Shown: piece by piece, positions 21,059 to 32,240 of the stretch
Layout: each line of letters begins with the position of its first letter
How positions within the stretch are numbered: the first letter of the stretch is position 1
Assembly: GCF_947623445.1 (NCBI RefSeq)
Contig: NC_135243.1
Coordinates: forward strand, 14,448,501-14,512,500
Origin: Clavelina lepadiformis
Taxonomy: Eukaryota; Chordata; Ascidiacea; Aplousobranchia; Clavelinidae
Length of the DNA stretch: 64,000 nucleotides
Direction: 5' to 3'
Position numbers and translations under genes: made by a program
Notes under the pieces: generated by a model
What the model saw: only the letters and a program-made list of their open reading frames with translations
Databases searched by the model: none
What the model was told of the DNA's origin: nothing

Positions 21059-21176
21059 GCTTACAGCACCCGGTATTCCCAGGCGGTCACCCATTCAAGT
21101 ACTAACCGGGCCCGAGGTTGCTTAACTTCCGAGATCGAACGAGATCGGGTCTACCAGACCTGGTATGGTCGTAGGT
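21059..21176 (-). rRNA. 5S rRNA, A1
   Basis: 118 nt, TTTT. Twin 15105. Confidence 0.9.
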
Positions 21177-21287
21177 GATCTCAAAAGAAAGAAAATGGCC
21201 GTATGAATTCTAATTCGATTGCATAGGAAATTCAAAAAGGCAAACAGATGTTATAAATTTAATTGAAGTATACAGCATGACTAAATT

Positions 21288-21405
21288 GCTTACAACACCC
21301 GGTATTCCCAGGCAGTCACCCATCCAAGTACTAACCGGTCCCGAGGTTGCTTAACTTCCGAGATCGAACGAGATCGGGTCTACTCAACCTGGTATGCTCG
21401 TAGGC
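21288..21405 (-). rRNA. 5S rRNA, TTT, 9G
   Basis: 118 nt. Twin 15334. Confidence 0.88.
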
Positions 21406-21516
21406 GATTTCAAATGAAAGAAAATGGCCTTTTCAATTCTAATTAGATTGCATAGGACATTCAAAAACGCAAACAGTTGCAATAAATTTAATTGAAACAT
21501 ACAGCATGACTAAAAT

Positions 21517-21634
21517 GCCTACACCACCCGGTATTCCCAGGCGGTCACCCACCCAAGTACTAACAGGGCCCGAGGTTGCTTAACTTCCGAGATCGAACGA
21601 GATCAGGTCTGCTCAACCTGGTATGGTCGTAGGC
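21517..21634 (-). rRNA. 5S rRNA, 116G
   Basis: 118 nt, TTTT. Twin 15563. Confidence 0.92.
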
Positions 21635-21745
21635 GATTTCAAAAGAAAGGAAATGGCAATTTCAATTCTAATTCGATTGCATAGGAAATTCAAAAAAGCA
21701 AATAGTTGCAAAAAATTTAATTGAAATATATAACATGACTAAAAT

Positions 21746-21863
21746 GCTTACAACACCCGGTATTCCCAGGCGGTCACTCATCCAAGTACTAACCGGGCCC
21801 GAGGTTGCTTAACTTCCGAGATCAAACGAGATCGGGTCTACTCAACCTGGTATGGTCGTAGGC
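21746..21863 (-). rRNA. 5S rRNA
   Basis: 118 nt, TTTT. Twin 15792. Confidence 0.92.
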
Positions 21864-21974
21864 AATTTCAAAAGAAAGAAAATGGTTATTCCACTTCTAA
21901 TTCGATTGCATAGGAAATTCAAAAACGCAAATAGTTCCTATAATTTTAATTGAAGTATACAGCATGACTAAAAT

Positions 21975-22082
21975 GCTTACAACACCCTGTATTCCCAGGC
22001 GGTCACCCATCCAAGTACTAACCGGGCCCGAGGTTGCTTAACTTCCGAGATCGGGTATACTCAACCTGGTATGGTCGTAGGC
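21975..22082 (-). rRNA. 5S rRNA del10, probable pseudogene
   Basis: 108 nt, in the block absent from 14535-18660. Confidence 0.75.
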
Positions 22083-22194
22083 GATTTCAAAAAGAAAGAA
22101 AATGGCTTTTTTAGTTATAATTCGTTTGCATAGGAAATTCAAAATCACAAACAGTTGCTATATATTTATTTGAAATATACAGCATGACTAAAGT

Positions 22195-22313
22195 GCTTAC
22201 AACACCCGGTATTCCCAGGCGGTCACCCATCCAAGTACTAACCGGGCCCGAGGTTGCTTACCTTCCGAGATCGAACGAGATCGGGTCTACTCGAACCCGG
22301 TATGGTGGTAGGC
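22195..22313 (-). rRNA. 5S rRNA, 119 nt, TTT, 7C
   Basis: One extra base near the 5' end (tcgaaccc); terminator ctaaagtg. Confidence 0.85.
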
Positions 22314-22424
22314 AATTTCAAATGAAAGAAAACGGATTTTTCAATTATAATTCGACTGCATAGGAAATTCAAAAAAGCAAATAGTTGCTATAATTTTAAT
22401 TGGCATATACAGCATGACTAAAAT

Positions 22425-22532
22425 GCTTACAACACCCGGTATTCCCAGGCGGTCACCCATCCAAGTACTAACCGGGCCCGAAGTTGCTTAACTTCCGAGA
22501 TCGGGTCTACTCAACCTGGTATGGTCGTAGGC
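22425..22532 (-). rRNA. 5S rRNA del10, probable pseudogene
   Basis: 108 nt. Paired with the TTT gene at 22644. Confidence 0.75.
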
Positions 22533-22643
22533 GAATTCAAATGAAAGAAAATGGCTTTTTTAATTATAATTCGTTTGCATAGGAAATTCAAAATCACAAA
22601 CAGTTGCTATATATTTAATTGAAATATACAGCATGACTAAATC

Positions 22644-22761
22644 GCTTACAACACCCGGTATTCCCAGGCGGTCACCCATCCAAGTACTAACAAGGCCCGA
22701 GGTTGCTTAACTTCCGAGATCGAACCAGATCGGGTCTACTCAAACTGGTATGGTCGTAGGC
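22644..22761 (-). rRNA. 5S rRNA, TTT
   Basis: 118 nt; terminator form ctaaatcg. Confidence 0.89.
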
Positions 22762-22872
22762 GATTTCAAATGAAAGAAAATGGCCTTTTCAATTCTAATT
22801 CGTTTGCATAGGAAATTCAAAAAATCAAATAGTTGCTATAATTTTGATTGAAAATTACAGCATGAATAAAAT

Positions 22873-22990
22873 GCTTACAACACCCGGTATTACCAGGCAA
22901 TCACACATCCAAGTACTAACCGGGCCCGAGGTTGCTTAACCCCCGAGATCGAACGAGATCAGGTCTACTCAACCTGGTATGGTCGTGGGC
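22873..22990 (-). rRNA. 5S rRNA, boxC-v
   Basis: 118 nt, TTTT. Twin 16479. Confidence 0.88.
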
Positions 22991-23101
22991 GATTTCAAAT
23001 GAAAGAAAATGGCCTTTTCAATTCTAATTCGATTGCATAAGAAATTCAAAAAAGCAAATAGTTGCTAAAAATTTAATTGAAATATACAGCATGACTAAAA
23101 T

Positions 23102-23219
23102 GCTTACAGCACCCGGTATTCCCAGGCGGTCACCCATCCAAGTACTAACCGGGCCCGAGGTTGCTTAACTTCCGAGATCAGACGAGATCGGGTCTACTCA
23201 ACCTGGTATGGTAGTAGGT
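23102..23219 (-). rRNA. 5S rRNA, 7U, UCUG
   Basis: 118 nt, TTTT, A1. Twin 16708. Confidence 0.9.
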
Positions 23220-23330
23220 GATTTCAAAAGAAAGAAAATGGCTTTTTCAATTCTAATTCGATTGCATAGGAAATTCAAAAACGCAAACAGATGTTATAAA
23301 TTTAATTGAAATATACAGCATGACTAAAAT

Positions 23331-23448
23331 GCTTACAACACCCGGTATTCCCAGGCGGTCACCCATCCAAGTACTAACCGGGCCCGAGGTTGCTTAACTT
23401 CCGAGATCGAACGAGATCGGGACTACTCAACCTGGTATGGTCGTAGGC
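23331..23448 (-). rRNA. 5S rRNA
   Basis: 118 nt, TTTT. Twins 16937 and 28358. Confidence 0.93.
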
Positions 23449-23559
23449 AATATCAAAAGAAAGAAAATGGTCTTTCCACTTCTAATTCGATTGCATAGGA
23501 AATTCAAAAAAGCAAGTAGTTGTTATAAATTTGATTGAAATATACAGCATGACTAAAAT

Positions 23560-23677
23560 GCTTACAACACCCGAAATTACCAGGCAATCACACATCCAAG
23601 TACTAACCGGGCCCGAGGTTGCTTAACTTCCGAGATCGAACGAGATCGGGTCTACTCAACCTGGTATCGTCGTAGGT
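23560..23677 (-). rRNA. 5S rRNA, boxC-v
   Basis: 118 nt, TTTT, A1. Twins 17166 and 28587. Confidence 0.87.
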
Positions 23678-23788
23678 GATCTCAAAAGAAAGAAAATGGC
23701 CTTATGAATTCTAATTGGATTGCATAGGAAATTCAAAAAAGCAAATAGTTGCTAAAAATTTAATTGAAATATACAGCATGACTAAAAT

Positions 23789-23906
23789 GCTTATAACACA
23801 CGGTATTCCCAGGCGGTCACCCATCCAAGTACAAACCGGCCCCGAGGTTGCTTGACTTCCGAGATTGAACGAGATCGGGTCTACTCAACCTGGTATGGTC
23901 GTAGGT
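23789..23906 (-). rRNA. 5S rRNA, A1
   Basis: 118 nt, TTTT. Twin 28816. Confidence 0.89.
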
Positions 23907-24017
23907 GATTTCAAAAGAAACAAAATGGACTTTTCACTTCTAATTCGATTGCATAGGAAATTCAAAAAGGCAAACAGATGTTATAAATTTAATTGAAGTA
24001 TACAGCATGACTAAAAT

Positions 24018-24135
24018 GCTTACAACACCCGGTATTCCCAGGCGGTCACCCATCCAAGTACTAACCGGGCCCGAGTTTGCTTAACTTCCGAGATCGAACG
24101 AGATCGGGACTACTCAACCTGGTATGGTCGTAGGC
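24018..24135 (-). rRNA. 5S rRNA
   Basis: 118 nt, TTTT. Twin 29045. Confidence 0.91.
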
Positions 24136-24246
24136 AATTTCAAAAGTAAGAAAATGGCCTTTTCAATTCTAATTCGATTGCATAGGAAATTCAAAAAAGC
24201 AAATACTTGCTAAAAATTTGATTGAAATATACAGCATGACTAAAAT

Positions 24247-24364
24247 GCTTACACCACCCACTATTCCCAGGCGATCACCCATCCAAGTACTAACAGGGCC
24301 CGAGGTTGCTTAACTTCGGAGAACGAACGAGATCGGGTCTACTCAACCTGGTATGGTCGTAGGC
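24247..24364 (-). rRNA. 5S rRNA, 104G/105U
   Basis: 118 nt, TTTT. Twin 29274. Confidence 0.87.
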
Positions 24365-24475
24365 GATTTCAAATGAAAGAAAATGGTTTTTCCAATTCTA
24401 ATTCGATTGCATAAGAAATTCAAAAAAGCCAACAGTTGCTATAAATTTAATTGAAATATACAGCATGACTAAAAT

Positions 24476-24593
24476 GCTTACAACACCCGGTATTTCCAGG
24501 CGGTCACCCATCCAAGTACTAACCGCGCCCGAGGTTGCTTAACTTCCGAGATCGAACGAGATCAGGTCTACTCAACCTGGTATGGTCGTAGGC
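24476..24593 (-). rRNA. 5S rRNA, 68G
   Basis: 118 nt, TTTT. Twin 29503. Confidence 0.9.
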
Positions 24594-24704
24594 AATTTCA
24601 AAAGAAAGAAAATGGCCTTTTCAATTCTAATTCGATTGCATAGGAAATTTAAAAATACAAATAGTTGCTAAAAATTCAATCGAAATATACAGCATGACTA
24701 AAAT

Positions 24705-24822
24705 GCTTACAGCACCCACTATTCCCAGGCGATCACCCATCCAAGTACTAACCGGGCCCGAGGTTGCTTAACTTCCGAGATCGAACGAGGTCAGGTCTTC
24801 TCAACCGGGTATGGTCGTAGGC
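24705..24822 (-). rRNA. 5S rRNA, 104G/105U
   Basis: 118 nt, TTTT. Twin 29732. Confidence 0.88.
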
Positions 24823-24932
24823 GATTTCAAAAGAAATAAAATGGCAATTTCAATTCTAATTCGATTGCATAGGAAATAAAAAAAGCAAATTGTTGCTAAA
24901 AATTTAATTGAAATATACAGCATGACTAAAAT

Positions 24933-25050
24933 GCTTACAGCACCCGGTATTCCCAGGCGGTCACCCATTCAAATACTAATCGGGCCCGTGGTTGCTTAAA
25001 TTCCGAGATCGAACGAGATCGGGTATACTCAACCTGGTATGGTCGTAGGT
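24933..25050 (-). rRNA. 5S rRNA, A1
   Basis: 118 nt, TTTT. Twins 29960 and 33385. Confidence 0.88.
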
Positions 25051-25161
25051 GATTTCAAATGAAAGAAAATGGCCTTATGAATTCTAATTCGATTGCATAG
25101 GAAATTCAAAATGGCAAACAGATGTTATAAATTTAATTGAAGTATACAGCATGACTAAAAT

Positions 25162-25279
25162 GCTTACAACACCCGGTATTCCCAGGCGGTCACCCATCCA
25201 AGTACTAACCGGGCCCGAGATTGCTTAACTTCCGAGATCGAACGAGATCAGGTCTGCTCAACCTGGTATGGTCGTAGGC
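25162..25279 (-). rRNA. 5S rRNA
   Basis: 118 nt, TTTT. Twins 30189 and 33614. Confidence 0.93.
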
Positions 25280-25390
25280 GATTTCAAAAGAAAGAAAATG
25301 GCTTTTTAAATTATAATTCGATTGCATAGGAAATTCAAAAAAGCAAATAGTTGCTATAAATTTAATTGAAATATACAGCATAACTAAAAT

Positions 25391-25508
25391 GTTTACAGCA
25401 CCCGGTATTCCCAGGCGGTCACCCATCCAAGTACTAACCGGGCCCGAGGTTGCTTAACTTCCGAGATCGAACGAGATCGGGTCTACTCAACCTGGTATGG
25501 TCGTAGAC
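25391..25508 (-). rRNA. 5S rRNA, 2U/117A
   Basis: 118 nt, TTTT. Twins 30418 and 33843. Confidence 0.92.
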
Positions 25509-25619
25509 AATTTCAAAAGGAAGAAAATAGTCTTTCTATATCTTATTCGATTGCATAGGAAATTCAAAAAAGCAAATAGTTGTTATAAATTTGATTGAAA
25601 TATACAGCATGACTAAAAT

Positions 25620-25738
25620 GCTTACAACACCCGAATATTCCCAGGCGGTCACCCATCCAAGTACTAACAGGGCCCGAGGTTGCTTAACTTCCGAGATCGA
25701 ACGAGATCAGGTCTTCCCAACCGGGTATGGTCGTAGGC
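25620..25738 (-). rRNA. 5S rRNA, 119 nt
   Basis: Extra base in the 3' arm. Twins 30647 and 34072. Confidence 0.87.
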
Positions 25739-25849
25739 GATTTCAAAAGAAAGAAAATGGCAATTTCAATTCTAATTCGATTGCATAGGAAATTAAAATA
25801 AGCAAATTGTTGCTAAAAATTTAATTGAAATATACAGAATGACTAAAAT

Positions 25850-25967
25850 GCTTACAGCACCCGGTATTCCCAGGCGGTCACCCATTCAAGTACTAACCGG
25901 GCCCGAGGTTGCTTAACTTCCGAGATTGAACGAGATCGGGTCTACTCGACCTGGTATGGTCGTAGGT
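25850..25967 (-). rRNA. 5S rRNA, A1
   Basis: 118 nt, TTTT. Twin 30877. Confidence 0.91.
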
Positions 25968-26078
25968 GATCTCAAAAGAAAGAAAATGGCCGTATGAATT
26001 CTAATTCGATTGCATAGGAAATTCAAAAAGGCAAACAGATGTTATAAATTTAATTGAAGTATACAGCACGACTAAAAT

Positions 26079-26196
26079 GCTTACAACACGCGGTATTCCC
26101 AGGCAGTCACCCATCCAAGTACTAACCGGTCCCGAGGTTGCTTGACTTCCGAGATCGAACGAGATCGGGTCTACTCAACCTGGTATGCTCGTAGGC
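26079..26196 (-). rRNA. 5S rRNA, 9G
   Basis: 118 nt, TTTT. Twin 31106. Confidence 0.9.
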
Positions 26197-26307
26197 GATT
26201 TCAAATGAAAAAAAATAGCCTTTTCAATTCTAATTCGATTGCATAGGACATTCAAAAGCGCAAACAGTTGCAAAAAATTTAATTGAAATATACAGAATGA
26301 CTAAAAT

Positions 26308-26425
26308 GCCTACACCACCCGGTATTCCCAGGCGGTCACCCATCCAAGTACTAACAGGGCCCGAGGTTGCTTAACTTCCGAGATCGAACGAGATCAGGTC
26401 TGCTCAACCTGGTATGGTCGTAGGC
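26308..26425 (-). rRNA. 5S rRNA, 116G
   Basis: 118 nt, TTTT. Twin 31335. Confidence 0.92.
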
Positions 26426-26536
26426 GATTTCAAAAGAAAGGAAATGGCAATTTCAATTCTAATTCGATTGCATAGGAAATTCAAAAAAGCAAATAGTTGC
26501 TAAAAAGTTAATTGAAATATATAACATGACTAAAAT

Positions 26537-26654
26537 GCTTACAACACCCGGTATTCCCAGGCGGTCACCCATCCAAGTACTAATCGGGCCCGAGGTTGAA
26601 TAACTTCCGAGATCGAAGGAGATCGGGTCTACTCAACCTGGTATGGTCGTAGGC
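26537..26654 (-). rRNA. 5S rRNA
   Basis: 118 nt, TTTT; gttgaataac. Twin 31564. Confidence 0.9.
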
Positions 26655-26765
26655 AATTTCAAATGAAAGAAAATTGTCTTTCCACTTCTAATTCGATTGC
26701 ATAGGAAATTCAAAAACGCAAATAGTTGCTATAATTTTAATTGACATATACAGCATGACTAAAAT

Positions 26766-26883
26766 GCTTACAACACCCGGTATTCCCAGGCGGTCACCCA
26801 TCCAAGTACTAACCGGGCCCGAGGTTGCTTAACTTCCGAGATCGAACGAGATCGGGTCTACTCAACCTGGTATGGTGGTAGGC
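26766..26883 (-). rRNA. 5S rRNA, 7C
   Basis: 118 nt, TTTT. Twin 31793. Confidence 0.91.
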
Positions 26884-26994
26884 AATTTCAAATGAAAGAA
26901 AACGGCTTTTTCAATTATAATTCGATTGCATACGAAATTCAAAAACGCAAATAGTTGCTATAATTTTAATTGGCATATACAGCATGACTAAAAT

Positions 26995-27102
26995 GCTTAC
27001 AACACCTGGTATTCCCAGGCGGTCACCCATCCAAGTACTAACCGGGCCCGAGGTTGCTTAACTTCCGAGATCGGGTCTACTCAACCTGGTATGGTCGTAG
27101 GC
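26995..27102 (-). rRNA. 5S rRNA del10, probable pseudogene
   Basis: 108 nt. Twin 32022. Confidence 0.75.
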
Positions 27103-27213
27103 GAATTCAAATGAAAGAAAATGGCTTTTTTAATTATAATTCGTTTGCATAGGAAATTCAAAATCACAAACAGTTGCTATATATTTAATTGAAATATACA
27201 GCATGACTAAATT

Positions 27214-27331
27214 GCTTACAACACCCGGTATTCCCAGGCGGTCACCCATCCAAGTACTAACAGGGCCCGAAGTTGCTTAACTTCCGAGATCGAACGAGAT
27301 CGGGTCTACTCAAACTGGTATGGTCGTAGGC
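27214..27331 (-). rRNA. 5S rRNA, TTT
   Basis: 118 nt. Twin 32241. Confidence 0.9.
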
Positions 27332-27442
27332 GATTTCAAATGAAAGAAAATGGCCTTTTCAATTCTAATTCGATTGCATAGGAAATTCAAAAAATCAAAT
27401 AGTTGCTATAAATTTGATTGAAAGTTACAGCATGACTAAACT

Positions 27443-27560
27443 GCTTACAACACCCGGTATTACCAGGCGGTCACCCATCCAAGTACTAACAGGGCCCGAA
27501 GTTGCTTAACTTCCGAGATCGAACGAGATCGGGTCTACTCAAACTGGTATGGTCGTAGGC
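27443..27560 (-). rRNA. 5S rRNA, TTT
   Basis: 118 nt, ctaaactg form. Twin 32470. Confidence 0.89.
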
Positions 27561-27671
27561 GATTTCAAATAAAAGAAAATGGCCTTTTCAATTCTAATTC
27601 GATTGCATAGGAAATTCAAAAAATCAAATAGTTGCTATAAATTTGATTGAAATATACAGCATGACTAAAAT

Positions 27672-27789
27672 GCTTACAGCACCCGGTATTCCCAGGCGAT
27701 CACCCATCCAAGTACTAACCGGGCCCGAGGTTGCTTAACTTCCGAGATCAGACGAGATCGGGTCTACTCAACCTGGTATGGTAGTAGGT
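27672..27789 (-). rRNA. 5S rRNA, 7U, UCUG
   Basis: 118 nt, TTTT, A1. Twin 32699. Confidence 0.9.
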
Positions 27790-27900
27790 GATTTCAAAAG
27801 AAAGAAAATGGCGTTTTCAATTCTAATTCGATTGCATAGGAAATTCAAAAACGCAAACAGATGTTATAAATTTAATTGAAATATACAGCATGACTAAAAT

Positions 27901-28018
27901 GCTTACAACACCCGGTATTCCCAGGCGGTCACCCATCCAAGTACTAACCGGGACCGAGGATACTTAACTTCCGAGATCGAACGAGATCGGGTCTACTCAA
28001 CCTGGTATGGTCGTAGGC
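27901..28018 (-). rRNA. 5S rRNA
   Basis: 118 nt, TTTT; gaccgaggatac around box A. Twin 32928. Confidence 0.89.
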
Positions 28019-28129
28019 AAAATCAAAAGAAAGAAAATGGTCTTTCCACTTCTAATTCGATTGCATAGGAAATTCAAAAAAGCAAATAGTTGTTATAAAT
28101 TTGATTGAAATATACAGCATGACTAAAAT

Positions 28130-28247
28130 GCTTACAGCACCCACTATTCCCAGGCGATCACCCATCCAAGTACTAACCGGGCCCGAGGTTGCTTAACTTC
28201 CGAGATCGAACGAGGTCAGGTCTTCTCAACCGGGTATGGTCGTAGGC
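28130..28247 (-). rRNA. 5S rRNA, 104G/105U
   Basis: 118 nt, TTTT. Twin 33157. Confidence 0.88.
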
Positions 28248-28357
28248 GATTTCAAAAGAAATAAAATGGCAATTTCAATTCTATATCGATTGCATAGGAA
28301 ATAAAAAAAGCAAATTGTTGCTAAAAATTTAATTGAAATATACAGCATGACTAAAAT

Positions 28358-28475
28358 GCTTACAACACCCGGTATTCCCAGGCGGTCACCCATCCAAGTA
28401 CTAACCGGGCCCGAGGTTGCTTAACTTCCGAGATCGAACGAGATCGGGACTACTCAACCTGGTATGGTCGTAGGC
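28358..28475 (-). rRNA. 5S rRNA
   Basis: 118 nt, TTTT. Twin 23331; first gene of repeat A copy 2. Confidence 0.93.
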
Positions 28476-28586
28476 AATAACAAAAGAAAGAAAATGGTCT
28501 TTCCACTTCTAATTCGATTGCATAGGAAATTCAAAAAAGCAAGTAGTTGTTATAAATTTGATTGAAATATACAGCATGACTAAAAT

Positions 28587-28704
28587 GCTTACAACACCCG
28601 AAATTACCAGGCAATCACACATCCAAGTACTAACCGGGCCCGAGGTTGCTTAACTTCCGAGATCGAACGAGATCGGGTCTACTCAACCTGGTATCGTCGT
28701 AGGT
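28587..28704 (-). rRNA. 5S rRNA, boxC-v
   Basis: 118 nt, TTTT, A1. Twins 23560 and 38175. Confidence 0.87.
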
Positions 28705-28815
28705 GATCTCAAAAGAAAGAAAATGGCCTTATGAATTCTAATTGGATTGCATAGGAAATTCAAAAAAGCAAATAGTTGCTAAAAATTTAATTGAAATATA
28801 CAGCATGACTAAAAT

Positions 28816-28933
28816 GCTTATAACACACGGTATTCCCAGGCGGTCACCCATCCAAGTACAAACCGGCCCCGAGGTTGCTTGACTTCCGAGATCGAACGAG
28901 ATCGGGTCTACTCAACCTGGTATGGTCGTAGGT
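28816..28933 (-). rRNA. 5S rRNA, A1
   Basis: 118 nt, TTTT. Twin 23789. Confidence 0.89.
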
Positions 28934-29044
28934 GATTTCAAAAGAAACAAAATGGACTTTTCACTTCTAATTCGATTGCATAGGAAATTCAAAAAGGCAA
29001 ACAGATGTTATAAATTTAATTGAAGTATACAGCATGACTAAAAT

Positions 29045-29162
29045 GCTTACAACACCCGGTATTCCCAGGCGGTCACCCATCCAAGTACTAACCGGGCCCG
29101 AGTTTGCTTAACTTCCGAGATCGAACGAGATCGGGACTACTCAACCTGGTATGGTCGTAGGC
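29045..29162 (-). rRNA. 5S rRNA
   Basis: 118 nt, TTTT. Twin 24018. Confidence 0.91.
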
Positions 29163-29273
29163 AATTTCAAAAGTAAGAAAATGGCCTTTTCAATTCTAAT
29201 TCGATTGCATAGGAAATTCAAAAAAGCAAATACTTGCTAAAAATTTGATTGAAATATACAGCATGACTAAAAT

Positions 29274-29391
29274 GCTTACACCACCCACTATACCCAGGCG
29301 ATCACCCATCCAAGTACTAACAGGGCCCGAGGTTGCTTAACTTCGGAGAACGAACGAGATCGGGTCTACTCAACCTGGTATGGTCGTAGGC
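29274..29391 (-). rRNA. 5S rRNA, 104G/105U
   Basis: 118 nt, TTTT. Twin 24247. Confidence 0.87.
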
Positions 29392-29502
29392 GATTTCAAA
29401 TGAAAGAAAATGGTCTTTCCAATTCTAATTCGATTGCATAAGAAATTCAAAAAAGCCAACAGTTGCTATAAATTTAATTGAAATATACAGCATGACTAAA
29501 AT

Positions 29503-29620
29503 GCTTACAACACCCGGTATTTCCAGGCGGTCACCCATCCAAGTACTAACCGCGCCCGAGGTTGCTTAACTTCCGAGATCGAACGAGATCAGGTCTACTC
29601 AACCTGGTATGGTCGTAGGC
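29503..29620 (-). rRNA. 5S rRNA, 68G
   Basis: 118 nt, TTTT. Twins 24476 and 38404. Confidence 0.9.
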
Positions 29621-29731
29621 AATTTCAAAAGAAAGAAAATGGCCTTTTCAATTCTAATTCGATTGCATAGGAAATTTAAAAATACAAATAGTTGCTAAAA
29701 ATTCAATCGAAATATACAGCATGACTAAAAT

Positions 29732-29849
29732 GCTTACAGCACCCACTATTCCCAGGCGATCACCCATCCAAGTACTAACCGGGCCCGAGGTTGCTTAACT
29801 TCCGAGATCGAACGAGGTCAGGTCTTCTTAACCGGGTATGGTCGTAGGC
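29732..29849 (-). rRNA. 5S rRNA, 104G/105U
   Basis: 118 nt, TTTT. Twin 24705. Confidence 0.88.
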
Positions 29850-29959
29850 GATTTCAAAAGAAATAAAATGGCAATTTCAATTCTAATTCGATTGCATAGG
29901 AAATAAAAAAAGCAAATTGTTGCTAAAAATTTAATTGAAATATACAGCATGACTAAAAT

Positions 29960-30077
29960 GCTTACAGCACCCGGTATTCCCAGGCGGTCACCCATTCAAA
30001 TACTAATCGGGCCCGTGGTTGCTTAAATTCCGAGATCGAACGAGATCGGGTATACTCAACCTGGTATGGTCGTAGGT
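29960..30077 (-). rRNA. 5S rRNA, A1
   Basis: 118 nt, TTTT. Twins 24933 and 33385. Confidence 0.88.
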
Positions 30078-30188
30078 GATTTCAAATGAAAGAAAATGGC
30101 CTTATGAATTCTAATTCGATTGCATAGGAAATTCAAAATGGCAAACAGATGTTATAAATTTAATTGAAGTATACAGCATGACTAAAAT

Positions 30189-30306
30189 GCTTACAACACC
30201 CGGTATTCCCAGGCGGTCACCCATCCAAGTACTAACCGGGCCCGAGATTGCTTAACTTCCGAGATCGAACGAGATCAGGTCTGCTCAACCTGGTATGGTC
30301 GTAGGC
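30189..30306 (-). rRNA. 5S rRNA
   Basis: 118 nt, TTTT. Twin 25162. Confidence 0.93.
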
Positions 30307-30417
30307 GATTTCAAAAGAAAGAAAATGGCTTTTTAAATTATAATTCGATTGCATAGGAAATTCAAAAAAGCAAATAGTTGCTATAAATTTAATTGAAATA
30401 TACAGCATAACTAAAAT

Positions 30418-30535
30418 GTTTACAGCACCCGGTATTCCCAGGCGGTCACCCATCCAAGTACTAACCGGGCCCGAGGTTGCTTAACTTCCGAGATCGAACG
30501 AGATCGGGTCTACTCAACCTGGTATGGTCGTAGAC
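30418..30535 (-). rRNA. 5S rRNA, 2U/117A
   Basis: 118 nt, TTTT. Twin 25391. Confidence 0.92.
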
Positions 30536-30646
30536 AATTTCAAAAGGAAGAAAATAGTCTTTCTATATCTTATTCGATTGCATAGGAAATTCAAAAAAGC
30601 AAATAGTTGTTATAAATTTGATTGAAATATACAGCATGACTAAAAT

Positions 30647-30765
30647 GCTTACAACACCCGAATATTCCCAGGCGGTCACCCATCCAAGTACTAACAGGGC
30701 CCGAGGTTGCTTAACTTCCGAGATCGAACGAGATCAGGTCTTCCCAACCGGGTATGGTCGTAGGC
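30647..30765 (-). rRNA. 5S rRNA, 119 nt
   Basis: Extra base in the 3' arm. Twin 25620. Confidence 0.87.
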
Positions 30766-30876
30766 GATTTCAAAAGAAAGAAAATGGCAATTTCAATTCT
30801 AATTCGATTGCATAGGAAATTAAAATAAGCAAATTGTTGCTAAAAATTTAATTGAAATATACAGAATGACTAAAAT

Positions 30877-30994
30877 GCTTACAGCACCCGGTATTCCCAG
30901 GCGGTCACCCATTCAAGTACTAACCGGGCCCGAGGTTGCTTAACTTCCGAGATTGAACGAGATCGGGTCTACTCGACCTGGTATGGTCGTAGGT
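30877..30994 (-). rRNA. 5S rRNA, A1
   Basis: 118 nt, TTTT. Twins 25850, 34302 and 35895. Confidence 0.91.
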
Positions 30995-31105
30995 GATCTC
31001 AAATGAAAGAAAATGGCCGTATGAATTCTAATTCGATTGCATAGGAAATTCAAAAAGGCAAACAGATGTTATAAATTTAATTGAAGTATACAGCATGACT
31101 AAAAT

Positions 31106-31223
31106 GCTTACAACACGCGGTATTCCCAGGCAGTCACCCATCCAAGTACTAACCGGTCCCGAGGTTGCTTGACTTCCGAGATCGAACGAGATCGGGTCTA
31201 CTCAACCTGGTATGCTCGTATGC
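31106..31223 (-). rRNA. 5S rRNA, 9G, C3A
   Basis: 118 nt, TTTT; gtatgc at the 5' end, private to this copy. Twin 26079. Confidence 0.88.
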
Positions 31224-31334
31224 GATTTCAAATGAAAGAAAATGGCCTTTTCAATTCTAATTCGATTGCATAGGACATTCAAAAGCGCAAACAGTTGCAA
31301 AAAATTTAATTGAAATATACAGCATGACTAAAAT

Positions 31335-31452
31335 GCCTACACCACCCGGTATTCCCAGGCGGTCACCCATCCAAGTACTAACAGGGCCCGAGGTTGCTTA
31401 ACTTCCGAGATCGAACGAGATCAGGTCTGCTCAACCTGGTATGGTCGTAGGC
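31335..31452 (-). rRNA. 5S rRNA, 116G
   Basis: 118 nt, TTTT. Twin 26308. Confidence 0.92.
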
Positions 31453-31563
31453 GATTTCAAAAGAAAGGAAATGGCAATTTCAATTCTAATTCGATTGCAT
31501 AGGAAATTCAAAAAAGCAAATAGTTGCTAAAAAGTTAATTGAAATATATAACATGACTAAAAT

Positions 31564-31681
31564 GCTTACAACACCCGGTATTCCCAGGCGGTCACCCATC
31601 CAAGTACTAATCGGGCCCGAGGTTGAATAACTTCCGAGATCGAAGGAGATCGGGTCTACTCAACCTGGTATGGTCGTAGGC
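31564..31681 (-). rRNA. 5S rRNA
   Basis: 118 nt, TTTT. Twin 26537; missing from the third copy. Confidence 0.9.
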
Positions 31682-31792
31682 AATTTCAAATGAAAGAAAA
31701 TTGTCTTTCCACTTCTAATTCGATTGCATAGGAAATTCAAAAACGCAAATAGTTGCTATAATTTTAATTGACATATACAGCATGACTAAAAT

Positions 31793-31910
31793 GCTTACAA
31801 CACCCGGTATTCCCAGGCGGTCACCCATCCAAGTACTAACCGGGCCCGAGGTTGCTTAACTTCCGAGATCGAACGAGATCGGGTCTACTCAACCTGGTAT
31901 GGTGGTAGGC
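31793..31910 (-). rRNA. 5S rRNA, 7C
   Basis: 118 nt, TTTT. Twin 26766. Confidence 0.91.
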
Positions 31911-32021
31911 AATTTCAAATGAAAGAAAACGGCTTTTTCAATTATAATTCGATTGCATACGAAATTCAAAAACGCAAATAGTTGCTATAATTTTAATTGG
32001 CATATACAGCATGACTAAAAT

Positions 32022-32129
32022 GCTTACAACACCTGGTATTCCCAGGCGGTCACCCATCCAAGTACTAACCGGGCCCGAGGTTGCTTAACTTCCGAGATCG
32101 GGTCTACTCAACCTGGTATGGTCGTAGGC
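32022..32129 (-). rRNA. 5S rRNA del10, probable pseudogene
   Basis: 108 nt. Twin 26995. Confidence 0.75.
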
Positions 32130-32240
32130 GAATTCAAATGAAAGAAAATGGCTTTTTTAATTATAATTCGTTTGCATAGGAAATTCAAAATCACAAACAG
32201 TTGCTATATATTTAATTGAAATATACAGCATGACTAAATT

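Larger units (their letters stand above)
20489..25050. repeat. Higher-order repeat B, right copy (overlaps repeat A copy 1)
   Basis: Matches 14535-18660 with two extra units near 21975-22640. Its right part is also the left part of repeat A, so repeat A was duplicated after this cassette already existed. Confidence 0.83.
23331..28357. repeat. Higher-order repeat A, copy 1 (22 genes, 5,027 bp)
   Basis: Each gene from 23331 to 28130 has a partner exactly 5,027 bp to the right (two at the copy boundary differ by one base at most). The subtype order is identical: boxC-v, A1, 104G/105U, 68G, 2U/117A, 119-nt, 9G, 116G, 7C, del10, TTT. By eye only scattered substitutions separate the two copies, which points to a recent unequal exchange. 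Confidence 0.93.
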